Positions 53,325 to 62,893 of a DNA stretch of 64,000 bases are shown here, piece by piece. A program made the position numbers and the translations under genes. Origin of the DNA: Chryseobacterium vrystaatense. Its GTDB lineage: Bacteria; Bacteroidota; Bacteroidia; Flavobacteriales; Weeksellaceae. Within the stretch, counting starts at the first letter, position 1, and each line of letters opens with the position of its first letter. The stretch is from NCBI RefSeq assembly GCF_000737765.1, contig NZ_JPRI01000010.1, positions 248,001-312,000 on the forward strand, in the 5' to 3' direction. The notes beneath the pieces were generated by a model. It had not been told where the DNA came from. It ran no database searches and saw only the letters and a list, made by a program, of their open reading frames with translations.

Positions 53325-54281
53325 ATGAAAAATCTCCAGCGGGAAGATATCCATATCATCAGCCGCCACAGCAATGTGACAGAACAGGGAATCGAAAGAG
53401 CCCTGAAAGAAAATATATACAATGATCAGGAAATGTGGCAGAAATTTCTTCGCCTGTTCTTCATCACTCTTGGTATTGGTTTTACCACGGCCGGAATTAT
53501 TTTCTTTTTCGCCTATAATTGGGCAGACCTGAATAAATTTGCCAAACTCGGATTAACCGAAATCCTGGTCATCGCAACAACCATCATTGTTCTGCTTCCG
53601 AAAATAAACGCTTCTACCCGAAATATTATCCTTACCGGATCCTCATTTTTGGTTGGGGTCTTATTTGCCGTATTCGGACAGATTTATCAGACAGGCGCCA
53701 ATGCCTACGACTTTTTTCTGGCCTGGACTCTCTTTATAACGTTGTGGGTGATGGTATCCGGCTTTGCTCCTTTGTGGCTGCTGTATATTGTTCTGATCAA
53801 CACCACATTTTTTTTGTATACCGAACAGGTGGCCAAAGACTGGCCGGCAATACTGATCATCACTTTACTTTTTCTGTTTAATACAGCGATACTGATTGGC
53901 TTCATCTTTCTTGATAAGGATAAGAAAATTCCGAAGGTCCCGAAATGGTTTACCTATATTTTGGCTTTAGGTTCTGTGACCTTCGCTACCCTGGGAATGA
54001 TTTTTGGAATTCTTGATGGATACGAACCTGTATCTCCTGCTTTAATTGGGATCGTCTTAGCGGTTTTTGCACTCGGAATATGGCATGGAATACAGTCAAA
54101 AAATGGATTTTATCTTTCGGTAATTCCGTTGAGTATGATCATCATTATTTCCGCTTTACTCCTTAAAATATCAGACAATGAAGGGATGTTTTTACTGATC
54201 AGTCTGTTTATCATCGTCAGTGTAACCCTGGTTATTATGAATCTGCTGAAACTTCAAAAAAAATGGAACCATGAGAAATAA
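53325..54281 (+). CDS. DUF2157 membrane protein
   Basis: 318 aa, cytosolic N-terminal ~45 residues then about 8-9 membrane helices. The start of the helical region (FFITLGIGFTTAGIIFFFAYNWADL) matches DUF2157. Function unknown. It overlaps the DUF4401 gene by 11 bp, first gene of a three-gene operon known in Bacteroidetes. Confidence 0.82.
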   Translation: MKNLQREDIHIISRHSNVTEQGIERALKENIYNDQEMWQKFLRLFFITLGIGFTTAGIIFFFAYNWADLNKFAKLGLTEILVIATTIIVLLPKINASTRNIILTGSSFLVGVLFAVFGQIYQTGANAYDFFLAWTLFITLWVMVSGFAPLWLLYIVLINTTFFLYTEQVAKDWPAILIITLLFLFNTAILIGFIFLDKDKKIPKVPKWFTYILALGSVTFATLGMIFGILDGYEPVSPALIGIVLAVFALGIWHGIQSKNGFYLSVIPLSMIIIISALLLKISDNEGMFLLISLFIIVSVTLVIMNLLKLQKKWNHEK

Positions 54282-55344
54282 AGAAGAGATCAAAGAACTG
54301 CTGGATTATTTCCGGACCACAGAAAATAATGATATAAAATTAGATGAAAAAGCCATCTACTCTGCCTATCAGAAAAATGATAATCATCAGTCTCTGTCCA
54401 TAAAAATCCTGTCCATTTTTGGCGGAATTTTGGCAAGCATGGCCTTTTTGGCGGCTCTGTTTATCACAGGAATATACGATTCCACTTCAGGTTTGTTGAT
54501 ATTTGGGACACTTTCAATCATTGGAGGCGTATTCATCAATAAGATTTATAATAAAACGGTCATCGATACGGTAAGTGTGTCATCTTATCTTATTGGATTT
54601 ATCTTGATAGGCGTAGGTCTGTCCAAAATGAAAATGGACCCGAATACATTAAGCCTTGTTTTTATTCTGATTGCTGCAGTCTCATTAGCGATCGTCAGAA
54701 GCTATATTCTTGCCTTTATTTCTGTTTTAATTATCTGTGGAGGAATACTTGCGCTGATCATATCCAATGATCATTTTGATTGGGCTCATCTGTATACCTC
54801 CTGTCTTGCCACCATCGTAACAGTACTATTTCTGAAGGAAGCAAAAATAATCTCAACGCATCCATCGTTTTCCAAATTATATGATCCGGTTCGCATAGGA
54901 TTGGTTTTTTCATTTTTGGCAGGATTGGTTCTTTTGAGCAAAGGCGATCTTATTGACGTACCGGGAGATCATCTTTGGATATCATCCATTGTGATTATTT
55001 TGAACATTCTCTATGTACTTTCTCAGCTTTTCAAAATATTGAATATTTCCAAGCCGCAACAAAAAGCAGGAATTTATATCCTAAGTATTGTAATCCTGTC
55101 ACCAACGATATTATCCCCTGCGATATCAGGAGCTATTTTAATTATTCTTTTAAGCTTTCTGGTGAATTACAAAACCAGTCTGGTCATTGGTATTGCTGCC
55201 TTCATTTACTTTGTTGCACAATATTATTATGACCTTCACTTTACCCTGCTTACCAAATCCATTATTTTATTTTCGTCAGGTATTTTGTTTCTGGGGCTGT
55301 ATTTATTAACTCATAAAAAACTGACATCGAATGAAAAAGTATAA
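54271..55344 (+). CDS. DUF4401 membrane protein
   Basis: 357 aa, about ten membrane helices. The order DUF2157 - DUF4401 - GDYXXLXY is a recurrent operon and supports this assignment more than the sequence alone. Overlaps its neighbours by 11 and 14 bp, so translation is coupled. Confidence 0.82.
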   Translation: MRNKEEIKELLDYFRTTENNDIKLDEKAIYSAYQKNDNHQSLSIKILSIFGGILASMAFLAALFITGIYDSTSGLLIFGTLSIIGGVFINKIYNKTVIDTVSVSSYLIGFILIGVGLSKMKMDPNTLSLVFILIAAVSLAIVRSYILAFISVLIICGGILALIISNDHFDWAHLYTSCLATIVTVLFLKEAKIISTHPSFSKLYDPVRIGLVFSFLAGLVLLSKGDLIDVPGDHLWISSIVIILNILYVLSQLFKILNISKPQQKAGIYILSIVILSPTILSPAISGAILIILLSFLVNYKTSLVIGIAAFIYFVAQYYYDLHFTLLTKSIILFSSGILFLGLYLLTHKKLTSNEKV

Positions 55345-55819
55345 ATGGATCATCATATTGCTGAACCTCATCATTCTGTTGGTGTATTTCAACTATTCTG
55401 TTTCTAAAAAAGAAGAACTTTTAAAAGACGGACAGTTGGTTCTTCTACAGCTTGCTCCTGTTGATCCCCGTTCTCTGATGCAGGGCGATTACATGAATTT
55501 AAGGTATGCCATATCAAACAATACAGGTACGGAACATCTTCCTAAAAGAGGCTATTGTGTTGTACGTCTTGACAGCAAAGGGATCGCAGAAAAAGTAAGA
55601 TTCCAGAAAGAAACAACACCATTGAATAAAGATGAATATTTGATTAAATACACAGCTCCCAACGAATGGAATATTAATATCGGAGCAGAATCTTTCTTCT
55701 TTCAGGAAGGGCAGGCAAAGAAATATGAACGTGCAAAATATGGCGGTGTAAGAATTGATAAAGATGGAAACAGCCTGCTGGTAGGACTTTATAATGAGCA
55801 ATTAAAAAATATAAAATAA
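55331..55819 (+). CDS. GDYXXLXY domain protein
   Basis: 162 aa. One N-terminal membrane helix, then the diagnostic motif QGDYMNLRYA at about residues 56-65 and a beta-rich periplasmic domain. Last gene of the DUF2157/DUF4401 operon; function unknown, but the three presumably form one membrane complex. Confidence 0.88.
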   Translation: MKKYKWIIILLNLIILLVYFNYSVSKKEELLKDGQLVLLQLAPVDPRSLMQGDYMNLRYAISNNTGTEHLPKRGYCVVRLDSKGIAEKVRFQKETTPLNKDEYLIKYTAPNEWNINIGAESFFFQEGQAKKYERAKYGGVRIDKDGNSLLVGLYNEQLKNIK

Positions 55820-55898
55820 AACAGAGGGTAAAGATATTGATCTGGCTGCAGACCATAAAGCTGTTCAAAATTTTAACCTCTAACATTCATAGAACAAA

Positions 55899-56561
55899 AT
55901 GAAACAAGCACTTGAATTTCTTAAACTTCTAAGCCAAAATAACAATCGGGAATGGTTTGCCAAAAATAAATCTGAATATGATTCTGTGGCTAAAGAAAAT
56001 AAAGCCTTCTTTAATCAGATCTACACCGAACTTCAGGAACATGATCATTTGAAAGACATTCATATGTACAGGATTTACAGGGATCTCCGTTTTTCCAAAG
56101 ATCAGTCTAATCCTTACAAAACCAATTTCGGCGTTGGATATTCCCGTTCAAAACCGATGTTGAGAGGAGGATATTATATTCAGATAGAACCTAATAACAG
56201 TTTTGTAGGCGGTGGATTTTGGGGACCTGAAGCCAAAGATCTGCTTCGTATCCGCAAAGAATTCGAGATCAATACCTCAGAAATAGAAAAGATTACCGCT
56301 GATGAAACCTTCGTCAAATATTTTGGAAAAATCAATGGAGAGTCTGTAAAAACAGCTCCAAGAGGTTTTGACAAAAATCATCCCGCCATAGATCTGATCA
56401 GAAAAAAGCAATATGTAGTCATGAGGAAATTTACAGATAAGGAAGTTATGTCGGGCAGCTTTCAGAAAGAAGCGGTATTAACCTTATTAGCGATGCGTCC
56501 TTTTTTTGATTATATGAGCGATGTGCTTACTACCGATTTAAATGGTGAACCATTATTTTAA
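55899..56561 (+). CDS. DUF2461 family protein
   Basis: 220 aa. NNREWFAKNKSEYD at the start, then HMYRIYRDLRFSKDQSNPYK and RGGYYIQIEPNNSFVGGGFW are the signatures of DUF2461 (TIGR02453 type). Cytosolic, function unknown; family length is normal. Confidence 0.9.
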   Translation: MKQALEFLKLLSQNNNREWFAKNKSEYDSVAKENKAFFNQIYTELQEHDHLKDIHMYRIYRDLRFSKDQSNPYKTNFGVGYSRSKPMLRGGYYIQIEPNNSFVGGGFWGPEAKDLLRIRKEFEINTSEIEKITADETFVKYFGKINGESVKTAPRGFDKNHPAIDLIRKKQYVVMRKFTDKEVMSGSFQKEAVLTLLAMRPFFDYMSDVLTTDLNGEPLF

Positions 56562-56580
56562 AAGTATGACTGCCTATGAT

Positions 56581-56615
56581 CAAAAGCTGTTCTGTTTCAG
56601 AATGGCTTTTTTGTT
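56581..56615 (+). terminator. intrinsic terminator
   Basis: AAAGC-TGTTCTG pairs with CAGAATG-GCTTT across a TTT loop, then TTTTTGTTA. Follows the DUF2461 gene. Confidence 0.7.
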
Positions 56616-56641
56616 ATATTTACTATCCTTAAAATGTATCC

Positions 56642-57031
56642 ATGAATACAACATTTGACTCCATCATCCTGTACGTTAAAAACGTTGAAATACTTAAAAA
56701 TTTCTATGTAGAAAATTTTAGTTTAAAAGTGATTGAAGAAGATCCGGAATGGGTTCTTTTGAATGCAGGAGCAATACATATCGGACTTCACAAAATCGGG
56801 GATCAGTATCTCGATACAATTGAGGAAGGTTATCAATTTGACAACAATACAAAACTTGTTTTTCAAATTGATACAGATATCGTGTCAGCCAGGCATGAAT
56901 TGGTGTCAAAAAATATCCAGATGAGAGAAATCAAAACATTTGATCACTACGATTTTTGGCTGTGTGACGGAACTGACCCGGAAGGGAATGTATTTCAGTT
57001 GAAAAAGAAAAAAACTGAACTCCCTTTATGA
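56642..57031 (+). CDS. VOC family protein (glyoxalase/bleomycin-resistance-like fold)
   Basis: 129 aa. SIILYVKNVEILKNFYVENF, LNAGAIHIGLH and DPEGNVFQL are the paired beta-alpha-beta motifs of vicinal-oxygen-chelate proteins, with His and Glu in typical metal positions. Substrate unknown. Overlaps the next gene by 4 bp. Confidence 0.85.
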   Translation: MNTTFDSIILYVKNVEILKNFYVENFSLKVIEEDPEWVLLNAGAIHIGLHKIGDQYLDTIEEGYQFDNNTKLVFQIDTDIVSARHELVSKNIQMREIKTFDHYDFWLCDGTDPEGNVFQLKKKKTELPL

Positions 57032-57360
57032 ATAATGTTTTTAGGGAACCGGCTGAGCCTTTCACATTTTTCGGCTATTCTGATTTTTTGATTTTAATCA
57101 TTATTAATCTTATTCTATATGTCCTGCTCACAAAGCAATTGTTAAAACTAACCAGAAAAGTTAAAATCGTTGTCGGAATATTTTTTCTCATCATAATCCC
57201 ATTGGTTTCTACAAAAATTGAATTAAGCAATGTTCACAATAAATTTCAGATTGTTGATGGATTCAATGTTTTATATATACTCCTTAAAATTCCAGTTTGG
57301 TGGATTATTGGGATTTTAAATATTTATATAATTAGAATAAAAATGAAAAATTACTGTTGA
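57028..57360 (+). CDS. small membrane protein, unknown function
   Basis: 110 aa with about three hydrophobic helices (residues 15-37, 46-64, 86-103). The start overlaps the VOC gene stop (ATGA), so translation is coupled. No family recognised. Confidence 0.6.
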   Translation: MNNVFREPAEPFTFFGYSDFLILIIINLILYVLLTKQLLKLTRKVKIVVGIFFLIIIPLVSTKIELSNVHNKFQIVDGFNVLYILLKIPVWWIIGILNIYIIRIKMKNYC

Positions 57361-57451
57361 AGGCTCCATTAATTTTTATCAAAAAGTAACGATAAGAATG
57401 GGATAAGGAAAATAAGATTCCTTTGAAACTATATAAAAACAATTCTCAAAA

Positions 57452-58222
57452 ATGAAATTCAAAATATTAATTCTCCTGTTCACTTTTTCCATTATTAAAA
57501 TTTTTGCAACCAGCCAGGAGCCTGACAGAATCATCATCAACAACAAAGAATATGCTCTTCTGAATAATCCTTTGGACAAATATTTTGAAAATCATCCTGA
57601 TGATCATCCCATCTACGGGCATAAGATCAGGATGTTCAATAAGTACAAAAAAAAAGTCCTGCCTATACCTTTCCGTACAAGCAATTACAGGGGTTATATT
57701 GCCCTATTCAAAATTGAAAACAATCAATTAAGCCTGGTAGATCTTAAAGTGCAAAAGATTAATTCAAAGAAGAGGAAGTATATTTCTGTTTATCAGAAAT
57801 TGTTTGGCAACAAAAAAATCGTTCTTAACTATTCCGGAATACTGATTATACCAACAGGAAAATTCATTGAAGCTGCCAATTTCGGGTATTCTTCACTATA
57901 TGATCAATACCAACTGATGACTGTGAAGAATGATACAGTTGTAAAAGAAAAACAATTGAACAAAGATGAATTTATCGGATTTAAGGTGAATCGGTTTGAT
58001 GAATATAAAAAAACAGAAGATTACAAAACGGAATTAAAAAATTATCTCAATAGTTGGGAGGAAATGAAAAAATCAGAACTCTCTGAAGAAAATACCAAGG
58101 GAATGTCTCAAGAAGAAATTACCGAATTAGAAAAAGAATATGAACACGCTCCCACTGAAGAATATATTGATAACTTTTTATTTCTGACCAGAAATACCGA
58201 TTTTGTAATTATAGATTATTAA
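57452..58222 (+). CDS. secreted protein of unknown function
   Basis: 256 aa with a signal peptide ending IFATS near residue 20. The mature part contains GHKIRMFNKYKKKVLPIPFR and a Glu-rich region near the end. No family recognised. Closed by a terminator. Confidence 0.6.
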   Translation: MKFKILILLFTFSIIKIFATSQEPDRIIINNKEYALLNNPLDKYFENHPDDHPIYGHKIRMFNKYKKKVLPIPFRTSNYRGYIALFKIENNQLSLVDLKVQKINSKKRKYISVYQKLFGNKKIVLNYSGILIIPTGKFIEAANFGYSSLYDQYQLMTVKNDTVVKEKQLNKDEFIGFKVNRFDEYKKTEDYKTELKNYLNSWEEMKKSELSEENTKGMSQEEITELEKEYEHAPTEEYIDNFLFLTRNTDFVIIDY

Positions 58223-58239
58223 CATACGCAACATTCTAA

Positions 58240-58272
58240 AACCGTTCTACATTCCAGAGCGGTTTTTTCAGG
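58240..58272 (+). terminator. intrinsic terminator
   Basis: AACCGTTCT pairs with AGAGCGGTT (58240-58264), followed by a T run. Confidence 0.8.
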
Positions 58273-58369
58273 TATATAATCCCCCAACTATCTTCCCTAC
58301 TTTTATAAACATTTATGCGTCCGGAATGTAACACCAGCCCGATGACAAGTGTCTTATCTAAAAAACTAA

Positions 58370-59980
58370 ATGAGATCTATTTTAATCTGTATTATTTTAT
58401 TAGCAGCATCTAACACTCTTTCTTCACAAAAATCCAGGCAACTGGAAAAATTATTCGCAGCCTATGATAAAGCTGGTCAGTTTAGCGGCTCTGTTCTGAT
58501 TGCTGAAAAGGGGAAAATTATTTTTGAAAAAAGTTATGGCTACAGAAATGCCCCTAAGAAAGAAAAAAACACCAATAACAGCCTTTACAGAATTTATTCA
58601 ACCACGAAAATATTTACCACCGCTGTTATTCTGCAGCTGGAAGAGCAGGGAAAATTATCTGTCAATGACAAACTCTCCAAGTATTATCCAGATTTCCCGA
58701 AGGGTGACAGCATCACTCTCGCCAATATTCTCTCCCATACTTCAGGAATTCCAAGTGATGAAAATTCTGATAATACTGTTGATGAAAAGACTCTTATCAA
58801 ATATATCTCTTCAAAGCCATTGGATTTTTCACCAGGCACAAACTGGAACTATTCCAATTCCGGATTTTATATTCTTGGGCATATCATCAAAAAAGTGACA
58901 GGATTAGACTATGACAAAGCGATAGAAAGTTATATCCTGCAGCCATTGCAAATGACTCATACCGGATTTCATTTCGATAGTCTTACCAATGAAAACAAAG
59001 CCTTGGGATATGAATTTTTATCCGATCATTTTTCTAATGAAGGATTGCGCTTCAAAACAGATCATCCTTTTGCCGCAGGAGCAATGTATTCTACCGTTGA
59101 AGATCTGTTCAAATTTAACGAAGCTCTTAAAAATTACAAAGTCCTGAAGAAAGAAACTATGGATAAAGCGATCACTCCCTATCTTAAAGATCATTACGGA
59201 CTCGGCTTTCAGATTTCAACCGTTTTTGATAAAAAAAGAGTGGGCCATGATGGCGGCGGTCCCGGTTACCGATCCAGATATTACAGAGTTTTAGATGATG
59301 ATATTTGTGTGATTGTAATGTCCAATTCTGAATTGTCACACACCGATTTCATTATCCCAACCATTGAGAAGATATTATATGAAAAGCCTTACAGCATCCC
59401 GGCAATAGGGAAAACTGATCCAAAAAACCTAACAAAAGTGGCTGGAACTTATTCCAACGAGAATACAGATTTCTTTATCTCTATCATAGATGGAAAGATT
59501 ATTTTCAGAGAAAAAAGTCACTCCATGTGCTCGTTAATTCCTGTCAGTAATACAGTATACCAACTGGATGAGAAGTTTACCTGTACTTTTAAACCGGGTT
59601 TAACCAGGGAAACCGATTCAGTAACTATTCATTTCCGTGATGGCAGTGTAAAAACAGCAACAAGAAGCGACAAAAATTTTGTGTGGGGAATTATTGGAGA
59701 TGCTACACCTAACGGCTGGGACGGAAAAGATATTTCGCTGCAGACTGATCTTAAAAATCCCAATATCTATTTTCTTAAAAACTACAGGCTGAATAAAGGA
59801 AAATTAAAATTCAGATTTGATAATGACTGGGGATATAATCTGGGACTGAATAATGATGGTAAAAGTATCGCCATCAACGCCTATGATTTTCTAATAGAAG
59901 AAACTGGAGTTTACGACATTATACTGGATATGACCAATCAGGTAAAGCCACAGTACAGTATCAAAAAATCGGTTCAGTAA
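58370..59980 (+). CDS. serine hydrolase of the beta-lactamase/penicillin-binding protein family
   Basis: 536 aa with a signal peptide (about 19 residues). Class C-type catalytic motifs are present: S77-x-x-K80 in IYSTTKIF, Y161-S162-N163 in WNYSNSGF and HDGGG in VGHDGGGPGYR. A ~150-residue C-terminal beta domain follows. Such proteins are mostly periplasmic peptidases or esterases; beta-lactam resistance cannot be inferred from this. Confidence 0.88.
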   Translation: MRSILICIILLAASNTLSSQKSRQLEKLFAAYDKAGQFSGSVLIAEKGKIIFEKSYGYRNAPKKEKNTNNSLYRIYSTTKIFTTAVILQLEEQGKLSVNDKLSKYYPDFPKGDSITLANILSHTSGIPSDENSDNTVDEKTLIKYISSKPLDFSPGTNWNYSNSGFYILGHIIKKVTGLDYDKAIESYILQPLQMTHTGFHFDSLTNENKALGYEFLSDHFSNEGLRFKTDHPFAAGAMYSTVEDLFKFNEALKNYKVLKKETMDKAITPYLKDHYGLGFQISTVFDKKRVGHDGGGPGYRSRYYRVLDDDICVIVMSNSELSHTDFIIPTIEKILYEKPYSIPAIGKTDPKNLTKVAGTYSNENTDFFISIIDGKIIFREKSHSMCSLIPVSNTVYQLDEKFTCTFKPGLTRETDSVTIHFRDGSVKTATRSDKNFVWGIIGDATPNGWDGKDISLQTDLKNPNIYFLKNYRLNKGKLKFRFDNDWGYNLGLNNDGKSIAINAYDFLIEETGVYDIILDMTNQVKPQYSIKKSVQ

Positions 59981-60008
59981 AAAAATAATATTCATACAAC
60001 ACATTTTC

Positions 60009-60040
60009 AAACCACCCTGCTATCAGGGTGGTTTTTTATT
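60009..60040 (+). terminator. intrinsic terminator
   Basis: AACCACCCTG and CAGGGTGGTT arms around a CTAT loop (60009-60034), then a T run. After the serine hydrolase gene. Confidence 0.9.
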
Positions 60041-60107
60041 TTGTGTACTAATTGAAATTTTTCCTTATTTTTAAATTACCTGAAATCAACCCACAAAAAT
60101 ATTATGT

Positions 60108-60491
60108 ATGCCTCATTTCATTATAGAATGCTCACAGAATATCCTTCAGCAGAGAACACCGGAAGACATAATAAATGTTGTTTATGAAGCAGCCGATGCA
60201 ACAGGATTGTTTGCTCCCAATGATATAAAAGTAAGACTCAAGCCATACGAACATTACAGACTTGGGGACCAGAAGGAAGATTTCCTTCATGTTTTCGGAT
60301 ATATCATGGAAGGACGCAGTACAGAACAAAAAGCAGAGCTCTCAAAACAAATCTGTACTCAGCTTACCGGCTTATTCGCTGATATCTCTTTTCTCTCCGT
60401 CAATATTAATGATTTTGAAAAGGCCACTTACTGCAATAAAGCACTCATTAATCCGGAAAACAAAGATAACAACCGTCATTTCGGACTATAA
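60108..60491 (+). CDS. 5-carboxymethyl-2-hydroxymuconate delta-isomerase-like protein
   Basis: 127 aa, the length of CHMI. MPHFIIECS at the start exposes the catalytic Pro2 after Met removal, and FLHVFGYIMEGRSTEQKAEL fits the tautomerase-like core. In Enterobacteria this enzyme (HpaF) acts in homoprotocatechuate degradation, but no other pathway gene is near, so the role here is open. In-frame codons continue after the stop (see the remnant). Confidence 0.82.
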   Translation: MPHFIIECSQNILQQRTPEDIINVVYEAADATGLFAPNDIKVRLKPYEHYRLGDQKEDFLHVFGYIMEGRSTEQKAELSKQICTQLTGLFADISFLSVNINDFEKATYCNKALINPENKDNNRHFGL

Positions 60492-60572
60492 TCCAAAGAT
60501 CAGAAAGCAATTTATGATCTTCTTGAAGAATACTTTTTAAAACTGGATGCCATCAGCAGGATTACAAAATAA
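60492..60572 (+). pseudogene. in-frame remnant after the isomerase stop
   Basis: Directly after the isomerase TAA the same frame continues SKDQKAIYDLLEEYFLKLDA, then ISRITK and TAA at 60570-60572. DQKAIYDLLEEYF resembles the start of NTF2/SnoaL-like proteins. Either a truncated neighbouring gene or chance. Confidence 0.3.
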
Positions 60573-60634
60573 TAAATTTCCCACGCAGCGAAAGTATTAT
60601 CATTCATTTATAAAATTTTTAACCTCTAGTCTTT

Positions 60635-60664
60635 TTGTATATATCTAAAAATAATATACATTTG
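60635..60664 (+). promoter_or_regulatory. Bacteroidetes-type promoter of the TetR gene
   Basis: TTG at 60635-60637 and TACATTTG at 60657-60664 are 19 bp apart, matching the -33 TTG / -7 TAnnTTTG consensus. Transcription would start within the palindrome that follows. Confidence 0.6.
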
Positions 60665-60669
60665 CATTC

Positions 60670-60697
60670 ATAATTAAATGAACGTTCATTTAATTAT
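60670..60697. promoter_or_regulatory. 28-bp perfect palindrome, TetR operator
   Basis: The 28 bp are identical to their reverse complement, centred on AAATGAACGTTCATTT. Located at the predicted transcription start and 23 bp before the TetR gene, it is the likely autoregulatory site. Confidence 0.8.
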
Positions 60698-60720
60698 AAA
60701 TAACTGATAAAAAGACAAGT

Positions 60721-61332
60721 ATGCGGACGCGTGATCTTAACAAAGAAAATATGATTAAACAAAAAGCAATTGAAATCATCGTAAAAGATGGATTGGATGG
60801 CTTTACTATTAACAAATTAGCGAAAGCATGTAATGTCTCTGTAGGTACTCCTTATGTGTATTATAAGGATAAGGATGATCTCATTGTCAAATTGGTTATA
60901 GAGGCAGGAAATAAAATGGAAACAGAAATCAATGAAGGCTTTGATCCGAATTCTACCCTGGAAGAAGGACTCCGTGTACAGTGGAAAAACCGATATCATT
61001 ATGCAATCAAAAATCCCCTTGTTATGCCTTTCTTTGAACAGATTACCCATTCTCATTACAGTCATCAATTTGCTGAAATGTTTAATGAAAAACCGGGAAT
61101 GTTTATGAGCGAGTTTAAGAACAATCTATTAAATTTCGTCCATAATACCGTACAGCGCGGAGAACTTGAGGAAGTCCCATTTGAAATTTTCTGGTCTGTC
61201 GCTTTTTCTCCGCTGTATACCTTATTACGCTTTCACCAACAGGGAAAAAATATCAACGGATTACCTTTTGTTTTAACGGATGAAATGGTTTGGATTACTT
61301 TCGAAAAGGTCTGCAAAGCACTAAAAAAATAA
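60721..61332 (+). CDS. TetR/AcrR family transcriptional regulator
   Basis: 203 aa. The N-terminal HTH (TINKLAKACNVSVGTPYVYY, residues 24-43) is typical; the C-terminal ligand-binding part is family-specific. Cytoplasmic repressor, probably autoregulated through the palindrome in its promoter. The acetylesterase gene starts 27 bp downstream and is likely in the same unit. Confidence 0.9.
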   Translation: MRTRDLNKENMIKQKAIEIIVKDGLDGFTINKLAKACNVSVGTPYVYYKDKDDLIVKLVIEAGNKMETEINEGFDPNSTLEEGLRVQWKNRYHYAIKNPLVMPFFEQITHSHYSHQFAEMFNEKPGMFMSEFKNNLLNFVHNTVQRGELEEVPFEIFWSVAFSPLYTLLRFHQQGKNINGLPFVLTDEMVWITFEKVCKALKK

Positions 61333-61359
61333 AGAACAGCATAATAAGCAACAGGTACA

Positions 61360-62205
61360 ATGACACACTCATTTTTAATGATAGGCCAATCTAATATGGC
61401 AGGCCGCGGTTTTCTGAAGGAAGTCCCTCCTATCTATGACGAAAAGATTAAAATGCTGAGAAACGGAAGATGGCAAATGATGGCTGAGCCCGTTAATTAC
61501 GACCGATCTACTTCAGGGATCAGTCTGGCAGCTTCTTTTGCTTCTTCGTGGCGTCTATTCTGTAATCAGCAGGATAATATTGCATTAATTCCATGTGCCG
61601 ATGGTGGTACAAGTCTGGAAGACTGGTCTGTAGAAGGGGCATTATTTCAGAATGCTGTCCTTCAGGCAAAAGCCGCACAAAAAATAAGCACACTGAGCGG
61701 AATTCTGTGGCACCAGGGAGAGAACGACAGCAACGGACAGAAGCATCTGCTCTATAAAGAAAAATTAGCCCTGATTATAAAAACCCTGAGAGAAGAGCTT
61801 AATGTTCCGGACATCCCGCTGATCGTTGGGGGATTGGGAGATTTTTTACAGGATGGTATTTATGGTCCGTATTTTAACGAGCATCATGAAGTTAATGAAG
61901 CCCTCATGCAATTTGCAGAGGACCACGAACACTGTTACTTTGTTTCTGCTGAAGGCTTGACTGCTAATCCGGACCATATTCATTTTAATGCTGCTTCCCA
62001 GAGAAGATTTGGGATCAGATATTTTAAAGCTTTTCAGGCAAAAACTCACATCATGCAACCATTACCGGATGAGGATGAGATTTTAGAAATTATTAATAAC
62101 AGAGTATTGACAAAAAACGAAAAACGTGAGAATCTTCAGTATCAATTTGCTATGGGAGCTATCACTGCAGATGAATTTAAGATACAGCTGACAAAACTTA
62201 ATTGA
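61360..62205 (+). CDS. sialate O-acetylesterase-like SGNH hydrolase
   Basis: 281 aa, no signal peptide. The SGNH blocks are MIGQSNMAGRG (Ser about residue 11), WHQGENDSNG and a DHIHFNA C-terminal Asp-His pair, as in the SASA carbohydrate esterase family. A C-terminal ~60 residues are extra. It follows the TetR gene in the same orientation. Confidence 0.82.
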   Translation: MTHSFLMIGQSNMAGRGFLKEVPPIYDEKIKMLRNGRWQMMAEPVNYDRSTSGISLAASFASSWRLFCNQQDNIALIPCADGGTSLEDWSVEGALFQNAVLQAKAAQKISTLSGILWHQGENDSNGQKHLLYKEKLALIIKTLREELNVPDIPLIVGGLGDFLQDGIYGPYFNEHHEVNEALMQFAEDHEHCYFVSAEGLTANPDHIHFNAASQRRFGIRYFKAFQAKTHIMQPLPDEDEILEIINNRVLTKNEKRENLQYQFAMGAITADEFKIQLTKLN

Positions 62206-62237
62206 TCAATAGGATATAATTTATCCTCAGAAACAAC

Positions 62238-62270
62238 AAAAACCGATCTTTTTCTGATCGGTTTTTATTT
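62238..62270 (+). terminator. intrinsic terminator
   Basis: AAAAACCGATC and GATCGGTTTTT arms (62238-62266) around a 7-nt loop, then T-rich tract. Confidence 0.9.
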
Positions 62271-62337
62271 TCGCAAAATTCAATCGGTATTTTATTTATT
62301 TTTAGGTCACCAAATTTTAACCAAAATATTAATCATC

Positions 62338-62847
62338 ATGAATTTAAAAACGCTAATCGATCACACTGTACAATACAATAATTGGGTAGTCGGTAAATAT
62401 ATTGACTGGCTGTCAACCAAGTCCGATGAACAGCTGAACCAAGAGGTAATCTCAAGTTTTCCAACAATTTTAGCAACTCTTCATCACATCTGGCAGACGC
62501 AGGAATACTGGTGGAGCCATATTGCAGAAAACAACGATTTCGATTTTGAAAAAATTTCAGCTTCACTGACTAAAGAAGAAATTTTTACCGGTATAAAAAA
62601 TAATTCTCAAAAGCTGGTAGATTATGCAGAAACTTTATCCGAGGAGGATCTGGCCCAAAATGTGAAAATCGAATCTCCGTGGTTTCAGTGTGATTTTTCC
62701 AAATATGAATATATCCAGCATGTGATCATTCATGGGACTTATCACAGAGGACAGATCGTAACGATGGGAAGAAACGTGGGAATAACGGATGCCCCAATGA
62801 CAGACTACAACTTCTGGAATGTTTATAAGGATTCTCAAACAGAATAA
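62338..62847 (+). CDS. DinB family protein
   Basis: 169 aa four-helix-bundle protein. Metal-binding His residues are placed as in DinB/YfiT: TLHHIWQTQEYWW and IHGTYHRGQIV. These are putative metal-dependent thiol-related enzymes; the substrate is unknown. Confidence 0.85.
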   Translation: MNLKTLIDHTVQYNNWVVGKYIDWLSTKSDEQLNQEVISSFPTILATLHHIWQTQEYWWSHIAENNDFDFEKISASLTKEEIFTGIKNNSQKLVDYAETLSEEDLAQNVKIESPWFQCDFSKYEYIQHVIIHGTYHRGQIVTMGRNVGITDAPMTDYNFWNVYKDSQTE

Positions 62848-62893
62848 ACACCAGAAATAATAGAGTATTCAAATTTAGCTGATCCATGAATTT

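Noticed and set aside
58370..59980. Beta-lactamase resistance gene
   Set aside because: The motifs define the broad serine-hydrolase family; the large extra domain and lack of specific class C features give no support for beta-lactam hydrolysis.
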